A DNA stretch of 6,933 nt from Desulfobacterales bacterium. Lineage in GTDB: Bacteria > Desulfobacterota > Desulfobacteria > Desulfobacterales > Desulfosalsimonadaceae. The translations under genes were made by a program, and so were the position numbers. The DNA lies in NCBI GenBank assembly GCA_018334855.1, contig JAGXLE010000079.1:1-6933 (forward strand), read 5' to 3'. How positions within the stretch are numbered: position 1 is the stretch's first letter; every line of letters starts with the position of its first letter. Below, piece by piece: positions 5,498-6,933 of this stretch. The notes below the pieces were generated by a model that saw only the letters and a list, made by a program, of their open reading frames with translations, did not search any database and was not told the DNA's origin.

Positions 5498-6408
5498 CAG
5501 ACCACAACGACAGCGAAGAAACCCCTTTTCGATCCGGATTTGCAGCTATTGCCGGGGCGCCCAACGCGGGCAAGTCCACTCTGCTAAACTGCATGATAGG
5601 CGAAAAAATCTCGATTACCTCGGCCAAGCCCCAGACCACGCGCAACCGTATTGCCGGCATTGCGCACGGCCCGGGTTATCAAATCGTTTTTCTAGACATT
5701 CCGGGAGTGCACAAAAGCGATAAAATTTTTAACCAGAAGATCGTCGATGTCGCCATGTCGGCCATTGACGAGGCGGAACTGGTCCTTGTGATTGCAGATG
5801 CAGCCCGTCCCGATCCCGCATCCGAATCGCTGATCATGGAAAAATTGAACAGCAGAACCGGCTCCCCGGCGGTGCTGGCTTTAAACAAGATAGATCTTGT
5901 GGAAAAGCCCAAACTGCTTAAACAGATTGACAGATGGTCAAAAACATATGCTTTTGCCGAAATTGTTCCGGTTTCGGCAAAACACGGCACCCAGGTTCCG
6001 GAGCTGTTGACAGCCATGGCCGGACTGATGCCCGAAGGTCCGCCGTATTATCCCGAAGACGAGATCACCGATGTGCCCGAGCGTTTCATCGTCTCTGAAA
6101 TGATCCGGGAAAAGGTCTTTGAAAGCACCGGCCAGGAAATTCCTTATTCAACCGCGGTAACCATTGAGGACTTCTCCGAAAACGAAGACAGCGGGGTGGT
6201 GAGCATCCACGCGGCCATACACGTGGAGAGAAACTCCCAGAAAGGCATAATCATCGGCAGGCACGGACAGATGCTTAAAAATATCGGCACAGCCGCCCGC
6301 CGCGATATTGAAAATTTACTTGCCACCCGGGTTTTTCTGCAGCTCTTTGTCCGGGTGGAAAAAAACTGGAGCAAAAATCCAAAGGCGATCCGGAAGCTCG
6401 GATACTGA
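5494..6408 (+). CDS. era: GTPase Era
   Basis: 304 residues, the usual Era length. Era binds the 3' end of 16S rRNA and supports 30S assembly. The N-terminal GTPase domain shows G1 GAPNAGKS (21-28), G2 region PQTTRN (46-51), G3 DIPG (68-71), G4 NKID (131-134) and G5 SAK (161-163). The C-terminal KH domain carries ERNSQKGIIIGRHGQMLKNI (245-264), with the RNA-binding GxxG loop at 255-258, followed by the typical ending of VRVEKNWSKN and a final LGY. One G domain plus KH rules out Der. The ATG at 5494 overlaps the engB stop (ATGA). The same frame is open back to 5401, but that part lies wholly within engB and resembles nothing. No clear Shine-Dalgarno is present, so translation probably depends on coupling from engB. 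The stop shares one base with the next gene's start. Confidence 0.97.
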   Translation: MTDHNDSEETPFRSGFAAIAGAPNAGKSTLLNCMIGEKISITSAKPQTTRNRIAGIAHGPGYQIVFLDIPGVHKSDKIFNQKIVDVAMSAIDEAELVLVIADAARPDPASESLIMEKLNSRTGSPAVLALNKIDLVEKPKLLKQIDRWSKTYAFAEIVPVSAKHGTQVPELLTAMAGLMPEGPPYYPEDEITDVPERFIVSEMIREKVFESTGQEIPYSTAVTIEDFSENEDSGVVSIHAAIHVERNSQKGIIIGRHGQMLKNIGTAARRDIENLLATRVFLQLFVRVEKNWSKNPKAIRKLGY

Positions 6409-6933
6409 TGATTCTTTCATTTCATCCCTGCTATACCGCCGATAAAAACCTGCTTTGCGCCGGCCGCGATCCGGATGAAAACGATCTGGCCCTTATGCGC
6501 AGCGCCGATGCGGTAATTCTGCCGCAGGGCTGCAGAAAATCTCTGTTTGAGGCTGCCCGGGCGTGCTGCCCCAGGGTCTTTCCCGATTATACCGCGCGCT
6601 TTGCCTGGCCTGACAAAACAGGACAGATACGGATGTTTAAGCATTTTAATGCTCCGCATCCAAAAACCGCCGTTTTTGACAGCCTGAAAGATTACCGCAG
6701 AGTGTATTCGAATCCGGGCGAACCCGACGATTTTGACTTCCCTCTTGTATTTAAGTACAATGGAGCAGGAGAAGGATCCAGCGTATGGCGGGTAGATGAT
6801 AACCGGCAAATGAAGCGCCTGCTCGATCAGGCTGCCGCCTGGGAAAAAACCGGCCAGTACGGATTTATAATTCAGCAATACATTGAAACCGGCGGGCGCT
6901 GCCTCAGGGTGGCGGTGGTGGGACAGACCCTGA
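6408..6933 (+). CDS. ATP-grasp domain protein (RimK/glutathione-synthase-like), 3' truncated by window
   Basis: The ATG at 6408 shares its A with the era stop (TGATG), and the frame stays open to the window end, giving 175 residues. Residues 1-65 look like a small N-terminal pre-ATP-grasp domain (ADAVILPQGC at 33-42). IRMFKHFNAPHPKT (74-87) resembles the segment preceding the ATP-grasp fold. K116 with YNGAGEGSSVW (117-127) is the likely ATP-binding lysine and glycine-rich loop. FIIQQYIETGGRCLRVAVVG (153-172) resembles the hinge and the RxLRVxVxG strand of RimK-like ligases. The metal-binding C-terminal half is missing from the window. Such enzymes join a carboxylate to an amine or thiol using ATP; the substrate cannot be read from the sequence. 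The tight link to era suggests co-expression, not necessarily shared function. It has several cysteines (C8, C17, C42, C53, C54, C165) but no zinc-type spacing I can name. Confidence 0.8.
   Translation, partial: MILSFHPCYTADKNLLCAGRDPDENDLALMRSADAVILPQGCRKSLFEAARACCPRVFPDYTARFAWPDKTGQIRMFKHFNAPHPKTAVFDSLKDYRRVYSNPGEPDDFDFPLVFKYNGAGEGSSVWRVDDNRQMKRLLDQAAAWEKTGQYGFIIQQYIETGGRCLRVAVVGQTL

Noticed and set aside
6417..6878. 153-codon minus-strand frame at the right end
   Set aside because: It is opposite the ATP-grasp gene, whose plus-strand frame has clear family motifs and a coupled start.

Overview
The window looks like ordinary chromosome from a Gram-negative, Desulfobacterota-like bacterium, possibly Desulfobacterales. 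The Gram-negative assignment rests on an outer-membrane assembly lipoprotein (BamD). The finer placement is inference from overall protein resemblance, roughly balanced base composition, and a 140-bp dispersed-type repeat resembling ones I associate with that group. No database search backs it. Coding density is high and every gene but one is a recognisable housekeeping gene.

Left part: positions 1-779 (+) hold the C-terminal 258 residues of a long RelA/SpoT-type (p)ppGpp enzyme. It converges with rpmB (ribosomal protein L28, minus strand) across a 10-bp gap. Upstream of rpmB are a candidate promoter and then a 140-bp imperfect palindromic repeat (1072-1211), which ends 11 bp short of the bamD stop codon.

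Middle: three minus-strand genes, trxA (3260-2934), trxB (2924-1998) and bamD (1975-1223), are spaced 9 and 22 bp apart and look like one operon. It supplies the cytoplasmic thioredoxin/thioredoxin reductase pair and the outer-membrane BAM lipoprotein. The 332-bp divergent intergenic region (3261-3592) carries a near-perfect sigma70 promoter firing right (TTGACT, 17 bp, TATAAT), a weaker candidate firing left, and several dyads. It holds no convincing gene.

Right part (+ strand): hisI, hisG, engB (ysxC), era, and a 5' portion of an ATP-grasp gene cut by the window edge. hisI/hisG and engB/era overlap by 4 nt (ATGA), and era/ATP-grasp share one base (TGATG). This suggests translationally coupled units joining two histidine biosynthesis enzymes with two ribosome-assembly GTPases. 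The ATP-grasp gene is the only one without an assigned function.

I looked for an undescribed system and do not see a strong candidate. The items most worth a second look are the nested inverted-repeat element at 1072-1211 and the uncharacterised ATP-grasp enzyme coupled to era.
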